Virus record (IMG/VR): IMGVR_UViG_3300025141_000029
Location: 1-64,000 of that record
Strand: one strand, 5' to 3'
From: a virus
Length of the DNA: 64,000 bases
The notes under the pieces are model-generated. The model worked only from the letters and a program-made list of their open reading frames with translations, was not told the DNA's origin and did no database searches. This document shows, one piece after another, positions 5,994 through 11,865 of the stretch (its first letter is position 1; each line of letters begins with the position of its first letter). Made by a program: the position numbers and the translations under genes.

Positions 5994-6199
5994 GCTCGGC
6001 TCATGACATGGAACAGAGCATCTTCAGTACAAAAATCTTCAGAAGTCCAGGGATCAGACAATATCTGGCCTGAACTCCAGGCAACCTCGATCATAAGATA
6101 ACATTCATCATGGTAGCATTTTAACACAATGCCGACGTCGCCATCTCTGCAACCAATAATATCACCCGTCTTCGGGGTTTCGTAGTATAATGTATTCAT
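5990..6199 (-). CDS. Array member 1, SH3-like protein with relocated start
   Basis: 69 residues: MNTLYYETPKTGDIIGCRDG, VGIVLKCYHDECY, MIEVAWSSGQIL. The family start position (before KTGD) is CCG, not a start codon; the ATG eight codons upstream, inside the GIY-YIG gene, is the available start. The KTGD codons overlap the GIY-YIG stop codon in the same phase as the SESR/MKVGD junctions elsewhere. Confidence 0.75.
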   Translation of the reverse strand: MNTLYYETPKTGDIIGCRDGDVGIVLKCYHDECYLMIEVAWSSGQILSDPWTSEDFCTEDALFHVMSRA

Positions 6200-6431
6200 C
6201 TTTCTGTTTTCGCGTCAGTTGTTTGAACCTATATTCGGCTTTTTGAGCAGAAGATCTATCTTTGAAGGTTGTCCAATAAACCACCTCAACAGGTCTCCTC
6301 GTCTTCGTATATTTTGCGCCCTTTGGCGAAGTATTGTGCTCATTAAGACGTCGCTTAACGTCGGTTGTCACACCAGTATAGTAAGAACCATCGGAGCAGA
6401 GTAAAACGTATAAAAACCAGTGTTTAATCAA
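6162..6431 (-). CDS. GIY-YIG nuclease-domain protein (UPF0213-like)
   Basis: About 89 residues from the TTG at 6431 (LIKHWFLYVLLC); no ATG fits, and the open frame upstream only reads into the protease gene. The GIY-YIG core is clear: FLYVLLCSDGSYYTGVTTD, then VKRRLNEH with the conserved Arg, GAKYTKTRRPVEVVY, and AEYRFKQL at the position of the catalytic Glu. Size and motifs match the stand-alone UPF0213/YhbQ-type proteins, whose targets are unclear. It overlaps the serine-protease gene by 8 bases and array member 1 by 38, so it leads into the array and might have helped spread it, which is speculation. Confidence 0.8.
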   Translation of the reverse strand: MIKHWFLYVLLCSDGSYYTGVTTDVKRRLNEHNTSPKGAKYTKTRRPVEVVYWTTFKDRSSAQKAEYRFKQLTRKQKDEYIILRNPEDG

Positions 6432-7104
6432 GGGAAAAGATAAAATTTCGCAAAGATCTGCGAGAGGGCGAGATAACAATATGATGAAAGCTCTTGTTGA
6501 TTCGCGAAACAAGACCAATGATTTCACCAGCTATGTTAAGAATCGGGGCTCCAGATGAGCCGGGGTAAGCCGGAATGGTGAAAACAGACGTTAAACTATC
6601 GCCGCCAGCAAAATGTCCAGAAACAACCGGAATTAAACCTTTTCCGGCTACTCCATCGGGGGCCATCATACTCCACACCACTTTACCTCGCGAGGGGCTC
6701 GACGTCGCTATAGGTATCGGATCGGCTAACAGGCTCCGGCCGGTCGTCATTAAACAAATGTCCCTTGAAGGATGAATATCCAATCCAATTGCGGCATATA
6801 CATTATCTTTGTCATCGTGAACAGTCACAAGAACTTTATCAAGAACTTCAGATTGTGCTGCGTTATCAAGCATTTTACGAACCCCAGCACAAATATGCCC
6901 AGCCGTCAAAATTTTGTTTGACCTTACAACAGTTCCAGAGCCAAAGCCGGCTTCCAGTACACAAGTAATACAATTTGCCTTATAGCGTTTCACCTTAATT
7001 TGTACAAAAGAATCGAATGGAATATTTGGCTTTGTGTCCACATACACGCGAGTGCAGGAGCAAAAAATTATTGAGCATAATACAATTAAAAACTTATTCT
7101 TCAT
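6424..7104 (-). CDS. Trypsin-like serine protease, predicted lipoprotein
   Basis: 226 residues from the ATG giving MKNKFLIVLCSIIFCSCTR, a signal peptide ending in a lipobox-like FCSC. The chymotrypsin-fold triad is visible: His in ILTAGHIC (about residue 70), Asp in HPSRDICLM, Ser in AYPGSSGAPIL with GEIIGLVS after it. It should be exported and cleave protein in the host envelope. It overlaps the MazG-like gene by 11 bases. A secreted trypsin-family enzyme is unusual in a tailed phage; roles in superinfection exclusion or envelope modification are only guesses. Confidence 0.85.
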   Translation of the reverse strand: MKNKFLIVLCSIIFCSCTRVYVDTKPNIPFDSFVQIKVKRYKANCITCVLEAGFGSGTVVRSNKILTAGHICAGVRKMLDNAAQSEVLDKVLVTVHDDKDNVYAAIGLDIHPSRDICLMTTGRSLLADPIPIATSSPSRGKVVWSMMAPDGVAGKGLIPVVSGHFAGGDSLTSVFTIPAYPGSSGAPILNIAGEIIGLVSRINKSFHHIVISPSRRSLRNFIFSLD

Positions 7105-7396
7105 CAACTTTCTCCAAAATAATTCTTCCAGAAAAGCCGCCGCGACACTCTCTTTTGTCCATGGCGGTGCTCTCCACACCATCAATATCTAACTCATGAA
7201 GCATACACAAAGACCTGAAAACTTCAAAAACATCAGCGGCTTCTTCGTAACACGGATTGTCTATGAACTCTTGCATCTCTTCTTTCATTTTAGCAAAAAG
7301 ACGCATCTCATATTCATCAGCGGTGGCCACATGATAATCACATTTTCTTCCACTTTCCTCAATGATACGAGGAATTAAATCTCTAACCAATTTCAC
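7094..7396 (-). CDS. MazG-like nucleoside triphosphate pyrophosphohydrolase
   Basis: 100 residues from the GTG giving VKLVRDLIPRIIEES; the signature KLVRDLIP, the MKEEMQEF helix and YEEAADVFEVF (acidic Mg-binding helices, E-x3-D) match the small phosphoribosyl-ATP pyrophosphatase/MazG-like family. The tail GGFSGRIIL is also typical. It would hydrolyse non-canonical or signalling NTPs. Four-base GTGA overlap with the gene upstream and a GGAGAGG Shine-Dalgarno support this start. Confidence 0.8.
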   Translation of the reverse strand: MKLVRDLIPRIIEESGRKCDYHVATADEYEMRLFAKMKEEMQEFIDNPCYEEAADVFEVFRSLCMLHELDIDGVESTAMDKRECRGGFSGRIILEKVDEE

Positions 7397-7749
7397 CTGC
7401 CCTCTCCTTCTTTTTCTATGTGCCACTTATCGGACATACATTTGCGCCATCTAATTGTTCCATCTAGGTGTTTTACATAAAGATAATCTATTCCTAAGTG
7501 GCCATCATCGTCTGGGCTATATATGTAATCCGGTTGAGAGTCTTCCAAGAATTCAGATGCGCCAGTTTTTGGCGAAAAAAGACGATAGCCGCCTTTTGTT
7601 CCTGCGATAATGATATTATCATGTAATTCTTTAGGAGAACAATGTCCTATTTGTTCTAGCATATGTTCGGGATATCCGTCATAGTAACAAAAGACTCCAA
7701 TGTAGCTTCCGTCTTCCTTTTCAACATATAAATTACTTTGTGTGCCCAT
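7393..7749 (-). CDS. Conserved phage hypothetical protein (MGTQSNLYVE type)
   Basis: 118 residues beginning MGTQSNLYVEKEDGSYIGVF, then CYYDGYPEHML. This N-terminal pattern (MGTRS, then WDGYPE) recurs in uncharacterised proteins of many phages. It is part of the accessory operon that starts at the deaminase. Function unknown. Confidence 0.75.
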   Translation of the reverse strand: MGTQSNLYVEKEDGSYIGVFCYYDGYPEHMLEQIGHCSPKELHDNIIIAGTKGGYRLFSPKTGASEFLEDSQPDYIYSPDDDGHLGIDYLYVKHLDGTIRWRKCMSDKWHIEKEGEGR

Positions 7750-7758
7750 TATCCACCA

Positions 7759-8112
7759 TTAAAATTTAATTATTTCCCAATCACCATCACAGTTTGTATA
7801 GCGAACTTTTTTAATACCCGCTTCCTCAATATACTTGATACAATGTCGACATGGCTTGGCCATTGCCCAGCCACCAGACTTCTTAAAGCGAAGAACCTCC
7901 ATTGTATCACCGGGTTTCGCAAAACGAAGCACATTCATTTCAGCATGCATACAGTGGCCCTGTTTTCCGTCAGGATAACGACGTCCAAAACGGGGATGTG
8001 TTTTGTGTGTATTGACCCCAACACGAACGACACTCTTGCCTCGTCGTAAGATAGCGGCCAAATGATAATGTTGGCCGTTATTCATCGCTTTTTTTTCAGC
8101 TTTGTAGTACAC
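7759..8112 (-). CDS. Cytidine/deoxycytidylate deaminase-family protein
   Basis: 117 residues from a GTG (VYYKAEKKAMNNGQ); an in-frame ATG ten codons in is an alternative. The zinc site of the deaminase fold is present: HAEMN (His ligand and catalytic Glu) and PCRHC (two Cys ligands). It is likely a dCMP or cytosine-type deaminase feeding dUMP for the phage ThyX. It is the first gene behind the promoter at 8147-8174. A strong AGGAGG lies 15 bases before the GTG, with a hairpin in between. Confidence 0.8.
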   Translation of the reverse strand: MYYKAEKKAMNNGQHYHLAAILRRGKSVVRVGVNTHKTHPRFGRRYPDGKQGHCMHAEMNVLRFAKPGDTMEVLRFKKSGGWAMAKPCRHCIKYIEEAGIKKVRYTNCDGDWEIIKF

Positions 8113-8113
8113 T

Positions 8114-8126
8114 GGACATAGTGTCC
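8114..8126. repeat. Small inverted repeat between Shine-Dalgarno and deaminase start
   Basis: GGACA TAG TGTCC lies between the AGGAGG ribosome-binding site and the GTG start of the deaminase. An ATG inside it opens a seven-codon frame (MSSVLQS) at ideal distance from the Shine-Dalgarno. A translation-control element is possible. Confidence 0.5.
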
Positions 8127-8146
8127 ACCTCCTGGCTTACACACCT

Positions 8147-8174
8147 AGTATAATTACAGAAGAACACGAGTCAA
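8147..8174 (-). promoter_or_regulatory. Sigma70-like promoter of the accessory/array operon
   Basis: TTGACT, 16 bases, TATACT on the minus strand. Its -35 contains the TGA stop of the 34-residue membrane protein gene. No terminator or other promoter is seen between here and 2797, so it probably drives the deaminase through the whole small-gene array. Confidence 0.75.
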
Positions 8175-8275
8175 GAGTCTTTTTTATTTTTTTTGAAGAC
8201 CTGGCGTATGGCAGCGAAAGACAGCAAATTAATTGCCAAACACCCAAGAAATAATAATATTGCGTACCACTCCAT
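8171..8275 (-). CDS. 34-residue single-span membrane protein
   Basis: Reads MEWYAILLFLGCLAINLLSF then AAIRQVFKKNKKDS: one hydrophobic helix followed by a basic tail, so probably inner-membrane with the C-terminus in the cytoplasm. It starts on the last base of the preceding stop (TAATG), supporting coupled translation. Function unknown. Confidence 0.65.
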   Translation of the reverse strand: MEWYAILLFLGCLAINLLSFAAIRQVFKKNKKDS

Positions 8276-8451
8276 TATTCTTCAGTTTCATATTCATCTA
8301 GCTCATCTAAAAGCCACTGGAAGTCGCTATCTTCTATCAGGCTTTCAAAATCACTGTCTTCCAAACATGAACTATAGTGACAACGTAATATCTTAACATT
8401 TGCCAGAATATTATTTACAAGATTTTCAGCAATTTCACATTCGTCATTCAT
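8275..8451 (-). CDS. 58-residue acidic hypothetical protein
   Basis: Begins MNDECEIAENLVNNILANVK and ends in a strongly acidic tail (DSDFQWLLDELDEYETEE). Four-base ATGA overlap with the preceding gene and 1-base overlap with the next. No family recognised. Confidence 0.6.
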   Translation of the reverse strand: MNDECEIAENLVNNILANVKILRCHYSSCLEDSDFESLIEDSDFQWLLDELDEYETEE

Positions 8452-8609
8452 AAGTTTGTACCCGCCTCAACTAATAGTTTTCTAATATTATCTATGCGAA
8501 TATTTAATTTTTGTTCATTTTCAGTTAAAATTGCAGTTTTTAAAAGATACAATTGTTTTTTCGCCTCTTCAAGCAACTCGCCGGCTTTTGAGGGCACATA
8601 AACTTTCAC
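8448..8609 (-). CDS. 53-residue coiled-coil hypothetical protein
   Basis: From a GTG: VKVYVPSKAGELLEEAKKQL, then helical heptad-like sequence to VEAGTNL. Overlaps the next gene by ATGA. Function unknown. Confidence 0.55.
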   Translation of the reverse strand: MKVYVPSKAGELLEEAKKQLYLLKTAILTENEQKLNIRIDNIRKLLVEAGTNL

Positions 8610-8614
8610 TCGAA

Positions 8615-8830
8615 CTACTCCTTTTTTCGTTTGTTAAAAATTTTATTGGATTTAATTTCTTCTTTCAATTTTAAGTTTTCTGCTAGTATTTCTTGTAACA
8701 TACCGGTCAGCTCATCAATGAGATGCATCGCTGTAAAATCTGTTGCGAACACAGAGCCTTTTTGCATTTTTAGACTGTATTTGCGTGCTTTTTCTAACAG
8801 AAGAAGTTTTTTTTGAATAGCCATCTTCAT
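8615..8830 (-). CDS. 71-residue helical hypothetical protein
   Basis: Lysine-rich helices (MKMAIQKKLLLLEKARKYSL, then ELTGMLQEILAENLKLKEEI and a basic tail). It starts 5 bases after purA. A TATAAT overlaps the purA stop codon only a few bases before the ATG, and no Shine-Dalgarno is visible, so translation start is uncertain. Confidence 0.6.
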   Translation of the reverse strand: MKMAIQKKLLLLEKARKYSLKMQKGSVFATDFTAMHLIDELTGMLQEILAENLKLKEEIKSNKIFNKRKKE

Positions 8831-8835
8831 GTGTA

Positions 8836-9822
8836 TTATATGCTATTTTTACAATCAGAAAAGAAAATTTCTATATTACTAGCTAGTTGCGAAGTTATAT
8901 AACTACACATTTCTTTTTCGTTTTTTAAATCAATAAGCTGTGAATTGTGATATATTTTCCATTGTCCCAATTCTCGCAATACATCCATTTTGCTGATAAC
9001 AAGTTTATTAACAGAATTAAGGGCAATATTTTTTTGTAACTCGTCTAAGTTAAGCCAATTACATTGGCGCGGACGGCCGGTGGTCGCGCCGTATTCGTCG
9101 CCTAAATCACGCAGAGCTTGAAACACCGGATCGGATGGCTCGAAAGATTTGGCTCCAACATAGGTCTCATAAATCTTTGCGACACCCCATACATCACGAA
9201 GCCATCGTGGACTAACGGCATTCAAAAATACGCCGCCTAAACCACAGTGACTAGAAGTGACATATGGATAGTCGCCCCAATCAATATCCAAACCGAATCC
9301 TTGTGCTCCTTCGCATAATACTTTAATTGTTTTATCATTGTGAAATTCCTCGTATAAGTCTATGATATAAGATCGTAATGAAGCTACCTCGTCGGCCCGC
9401 ATTCCTTTGCGGGCATACTTATCGCGATAAGCTGGTCCGTTACCACGACGCGTGGTACCAATCTTATTTTCTGCTGCTTCTTCAAGAAGATGCCCTTCGG
9501 TAATTACATGAGCATTCTTCGCAATAAAAAGCGTACCATCTAATTTAATTCCAGCATCTTGTAGCTCTCTTACTTCTTCAAAAAAATGTTTAGGGCTGAT
9601 TACACATCCAGGTCCAATAATTGATTTAACCCCATAAAATACGCCGGCAGGAATATGATGTGTTACAAATTTCCTACCTTCGTGATAAATTGTGTGACCA
9701 GCGTTACAGCCTCCATTAAATCTCAAAACATGAGTATAATTTTTGTTCTTGGATAAGTAGTGTGTAACTTTTCCTTTGGCCTCGTCGCCATGTTGAATTC
9801 CTAATACTACGTCAGCTAACAT
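8836..9822 (-). CDS. purA: Adenylosuccinate synthetase
   Basis: 328 residues, shorter than the roughly 430 of bacterial PurA. It joins IMP and aspartate with GTP to make adenylosuccinate. Visible: GIQHGDEAKGK (P-loop with the catalytic Asp kept), NGGCNAGHTI, GPGCVISP, GTTRRGNGPAYRDK, CEGAQGFGLDIDWGDYPYVT and TTGRPRQCNWLNL. The phage enzyme of aminoadenine DNA synthesis (PurZ) has Ser in place of the P-loop Asp, so this looks like a PurA-type activity. With the IMPDH/GMPR-family gene it gives the phage control over the IMP branch point. It lies just downstream of tRNA-Lys. Confidence 0.9.
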   Translation of the reverse strand: MLADVVLGIQHGDEAKGKVTHYLSKNKNYTHVLRFNGGCNAGHTIYHEGRKFVTHHIPAGVFYGVKSIIGPGCVISPKHFFEEVRELQDAGIKLDGTLFIAKNAHVITEGHLLEEAAENKIGTTRRGNGPAYRDKYARKGMRADEVASLRSYIIDLYEEFHNDKTIKVLCEGAQGFGLDIDWGDYPYVTSSHCGLGGVFLNAVSPRWLRDVWGVAKIYETYVGAKSFEPSDPVFQALRDLGDEYGATTGRPRQCNWLNLDELQKNIALNSVNKLVISKMDVLRELGQWKIYHNSQLIDLKNEKEMCSYITSQLASNIEIFFSDCKNSI

Positions 9823-9842
9823 TTTTTTCCTTTGTTATTTAG

Positions 9843-9915
9843 TACCCCCTGTAGGGATCGAACCTACGACCTGCGGATTAAGAGTCCGATGCTCTACCAA
9901 CTGAGCTAAGAGGGC
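9843..9915 (-). tRNA. tRNA-Lys (anticodon CUU)
   Basis: Cloverleaf: acceptor GCCCTCT/AGGGGGT (with G-U pairs), D stem GCTC/GAGC, anticodon arm TCGGA CTCTTAA TCCGC giving CUU, T arm GTAGG TTCGATC CCTAC, discriminator A. CCA is not encoded (CTA follows). Confidence 0.93.
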
Positions 9916-9940
9916 TTATCTTGGTGGTTGCTTTTATCCG

Positions 9941-10606
9941 CTAATCAAGAATAGTTTTCGCTATATTTTTGACTGCCATCCTTTCGTTGCGAGACAAATC
10001 CCTGTAAGTCTCTAAGCCCTCGGTAAAAGTAAATGGCCGGTTATTAACTCTTGTCATAAACTCTGCTTCTTCGCCCAGCTTGATATTGCCAACCTGTACA
10101 GTTTGTCCTAAGCCTGGAAATTCACTGTAATTTGTGCCATACAAGTGTGCGCCTTCACCACCAGCGGGGATAATTAAAACAGAATCTTGACAAAATTTCT
10201 TGCCGAGCATTATAATATTATCAATAAAATCAGAAGCTTCTGGTAAATTAACAACTATATAACTTTCCTCTCCAACTTCCACGGCTTGTGGGGTATCAAA
10301 ATCTTCAACGTAGTTGCCGCCAACTCTTGTAACTCCATAATTTAATGATAGAAGTGTGGCCTTAAGATCTCGATTTCTTTGCTTGTTGACGCGAAGTTGG
10401 ACGCCTGTTCTGCCACCTTTTCCCTTTACTTCGGGTGGTAAATCCTCTCCGCCTCTCAAGGCATCGTCTACACATTTAGACATATCGTTGGGATCGTTAC
10501 GAAAAGCTGTCAATATTGCCGTCTCTGTCGAGTAAATAAACTTATGTACTCTTGAAAGCGAAGATTCATTGAGAAATGATTTCCATTTACCGAGCAAATC
10601 TTTCAT
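9941..10606 (-). CDS. Hypothetical protein with WKSFLNE N-terminal motif
   Basis: 221 residues. The N-terminus MKDLLGKWKSFLNESSLSR resembles that of the gene two upstream (MKLLFKNWKKFLLQED), suggesting a shared N-terminal tag. The middle (LNYGVTRVGGNYVED, then EESYIVVNLP and QDSVLIIPAGGEGAHLYG) looks like the fold of DUF3293-type proteins, a tentative match. Function unknown. Confidence 0.65.
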   Translation of the reverse strand: MKDLLGKWKSFLNESSLSRVHKFIYSTETAILTAFRNDPNDMSKCVDDALRGGEDLPPEVKGKGGRTGVQLRVNKQRNRDLKATLLSLNYGVTRVGGNYVEDFDTPQAVEVGEESYIVVNLPEASDFIDNIIMLGKKFCQDSVLIIPAGGEGAHLYGTNYSEFPGLGQTVQVGNIKLGEEAEFMTRVNNRPFTFTEGLETYRDLSRNERMAVKNIAKTILD

Positions 10607-10878
10607 AGATTTCTCTCTGCATATTCAGTACACTTCTTTAGAGAATCAACTTCCCGACTTGGTTCAACAACCACCAGTTCATCAATTCGATATTCATGAT
10701 AATAGTGATCGCCTCCGCGCATTTCGTTTATAAAATCCATCGCACTTTCATACTTCTCATCGTTAAACCATTTTACTTTTGCAAACGACCAATTGTTCTT
10801 TCTTGCTTCCAGATTTGTTACCACGCCATAACGTCGTATGCCTTGATAATTCTGAAATACAATATCGCTAACTTTCAC
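10603..10878 (-). CDS. Dispersed member of the MKVGD small-protein family
   Basis: 91 residues from GTG: VKVSDIVFQNYQGIRRYGVV, then FAKVKWFNDEKYES and IDELVVVEPS, with a charged helical extension of about 20 residues. It has the MKVGD start, GVV and V-x-W features of the array. Its start overlaps the preceding gene's LSES-stop in the same two-frame arrangement as the array junctions (11 bases), and its end overlaps the next start by ATGA. Confidence 0.75.
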   Translation of the reverse strand: MKVSDIVFQNYQGIRRYGVVTNLEARKNNWSFAKVKWFNDEKYESAMDFINEMRGGDHYYHEYRIDELVVVEPSREVDSLKKCTEYAERNL

Positions 10879-11422
10879 TTAAACCTCCTTCAAGTTTATG
10901 TTTTGTGACTTCAATTGGCTCAAACCACACTACAATATCCATGTCCCCTGTCTTGTAACGCGCACCTTTATAGTTTGATTCTTCGGGACTCAACAAGCTT
11001 TCAGGCTCGGAACCATATTTGGATTGTCGTGGTTTATTGGCCAAACTTCTCAATATTCTATCGTAATCCGGTGTCACTCGAAATTGCGACATTGATTTAT
11101 TTTTCAGGTCCAGCGGATCCGTCGTTAAATCGTATATCTGTTCCGCAGGTACAGTTGCTGAGTACAAAGCAGAGTCTTGTTTGACCTGTTCTTCTGCTTG
11201 TTCTTTTTTCATATAGAAAAATACTCTTGGCATGTCTGATACTCTATAATCATTGCGGGAATAATGTTGTCTTTTTGTCAAAAAATATTGAGGATCCAGC
11301 ATTAAGCTGTCTCCCTGTTCTTTTGAAAAGTGATATAGCTTGATATTTTCGTTAGAAAATACATAATCATTGATATCTTCCTGTAAAAGGAATTTTTTCC
11401 AATTTTTAAATAGGAGTTTCAC
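10868..11422 (-). CDS. Hypothetical protein, possible ADP-ribosyltransferase-like fold
   Basis: 184 residues. Starts MKLLFKNWKKFLLQEDINDY and ends GGLSES. The segment IKLYHFSKEQGDSLMLDP, the MPRVFFYMKKEQAEE stretch and IYDLTTDPLDL recall phage proteins that start with an LYH-type strand of ADP-ribosyltransferase folds, but catalytic residues cannot be assigned. First gene behind the promoter at 11487-11515. Confidence 0.6.
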   Translation of the reverse strand: MKLLFKNWKKFLLQEDINDYVFSNENIKLYHFSKEQGDSLMLDPQYFLTKRQHYSRNDYRVSDMPRVFFYMKKEQAEEQVKQDSALYSATVPAEQIYDLTTDPLDLKNKSMSQFRVTPDYDRILRSLANKPRQSKYGSEPESLLSPEESNYKGARYKTGDMDIVVWFEPIEVTKHKLEGGLSES

Positions 11423-11486
11423 AATTAATAATTAGTCTAATCCTTCTTGATGTTCTTAACCAATCGAGTTATAAACATATAATATA

Positions 11487-11515
11487 ATTATAATAACAAA
11501 ATACTAATTTGTAAA
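11487..11515 (-). promoter_or_regulatory. Sigma70-like promoter
   Basis: TTTACA, 17 bases, TATAAT on the minus strand, in the AT-rich gap between tRNA-Arg and the gene starting at 11422. The leader is about 60 bases. Confidence 0.6.
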
Positions 11516-11530
11516 GAATTTAATTCCTTG

Positions 11531-11607
11531 TGGTACGTTCGACAGGATTCGAACCTGTGACCCTCGGCTTAGAAGGCCGATGCTCTATCCATCTGAGCTA
11601 CGAACGC
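11531..11607 (-). tRNA. tRNA-Arg (anticodon UCU)
   Basis: Acceptor GCGTTCG/CGAACGT, D stem GCTC/GAGC, anticodon arm TCGGC CTTCTAA GCCGA giving UCU, T arm ACAGG TTCGAAT CCTGT, discriminator A and encoded CCA. Reads AGA. Confidence 0.95.
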
Positions 11608-11612
11608 ACAAA

Positions 11613-11626
11613 GCCCCTTGCGGGGC
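11613..11626 (-). other. GC hairpin between small gene and tRNA-Arg
   Basis: GCCCC GCAA GGGGC stem with a GNRA-type loop, six bases before the tRNA 5' end. Only a three-T run follows, so it may be a weak terminator or a processing signal for the tRNA. Confidence 0.5.
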
Positions 11627-11631
11627 AGCTC

Positions 11632-11727
11632 TCAAATAATAACAATAAGTGCGATATAAGTAATGGCGCTAGATATCATGAGATTCTTGAAAAGACCATC
11701 ACCGCTATAGCGTGAAAAACTATTCAT
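11632..11727 (-). CDS. 31-residue membrane peptide
   Basis: MNSFSRYSGDGLFKNLMISS then AITYIALIVII: a polar start and one hydrophobic C-terminal helix. The ribosome-binding site AAAGGAGG, 7-8 bases before the ATG, is among the best in the window, which is the main argument that it is real. It sits between two tRNA genes. Function unknown. Confidence 0.55.
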   Translation of the reverse strand: MNSFSRYSGDGLFKNLMISSAITYIALIVII

Positions 11728-11793
11728 ATTATTTTCCTCCTTTTTGAATTGTATATATAGTAACTTCCTTGTGAAAGGAAAGTGTTTTTTTGA

Positions 11794-11865
11794 AGCCTTC
11801 TCGCGGATTTGAACCGCGAACGTCCACTTTACAAGAGTGGTGCTCTACCGTTGAGCTAAGAAGGC
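11794..11865 (-). tRNA. tRNA-Thr (anticodon UGU)
   Basis: Acceptor GCCTTCT/AGAAGGC, D stem GCTC/GAGC, anticodon arm CCACT CTTGTAA AGTGG giving UGU, T arm CGCGG TTCAAAT CCGCG, discriminator T, no encoded CCA. Its first 10 bases lie inside the 3' end of the methyltransferase gene. Confidence 0.93.

Larger units (their letters stand above)
2797..6199 (-). repeat. Tandem array of about 18 overlapping small paralogous genes
   Basis: Eighteen units of about 57-76 codons, all on the minus strand, share the start M/V-K-(V/T/A/P)-G-D-(L/I)-V, a central GIVL or GVI strand, a V-x-W strand, and often an end reading LEVISES or SESR. Eleven junctions overlap by exactly 14 bases: the bases for the final SESR-stop of one gene are those for MKVGD of the next, one frame away. 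Other junctions overlap by 1, 4 or 11 bases. One unit is frameshifted, and one unrelated 51-residue gene is inserted at 4252-4407. The small beta-barrel (SH3/KOW-like) fold is inferred from the strand pattern. Confidence 0.9.

Noticed and set aside
2797-6199. CRISPR-like array
   Set aside because: The repeated 14-base junctions are spaced by whole genes of variable length with coding conservation, not by short spacers.
8836-9822. PurA homologue as PurZ of an aminoadenine (Z-genome) phage
   Set aside because: The P-loop keeps the catalytic Asp (HGDEAKGK), whereas PurZ has Ser there, and no companion dATP-hydrolase gene is seen in the window.
11530-11715. Plus-strand open frame starting MVRSTGFEPVTLGLEG
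   Set aside because: It is the well-known spurious translation of the complement of a tRNA gene (tRNA-Arg here).
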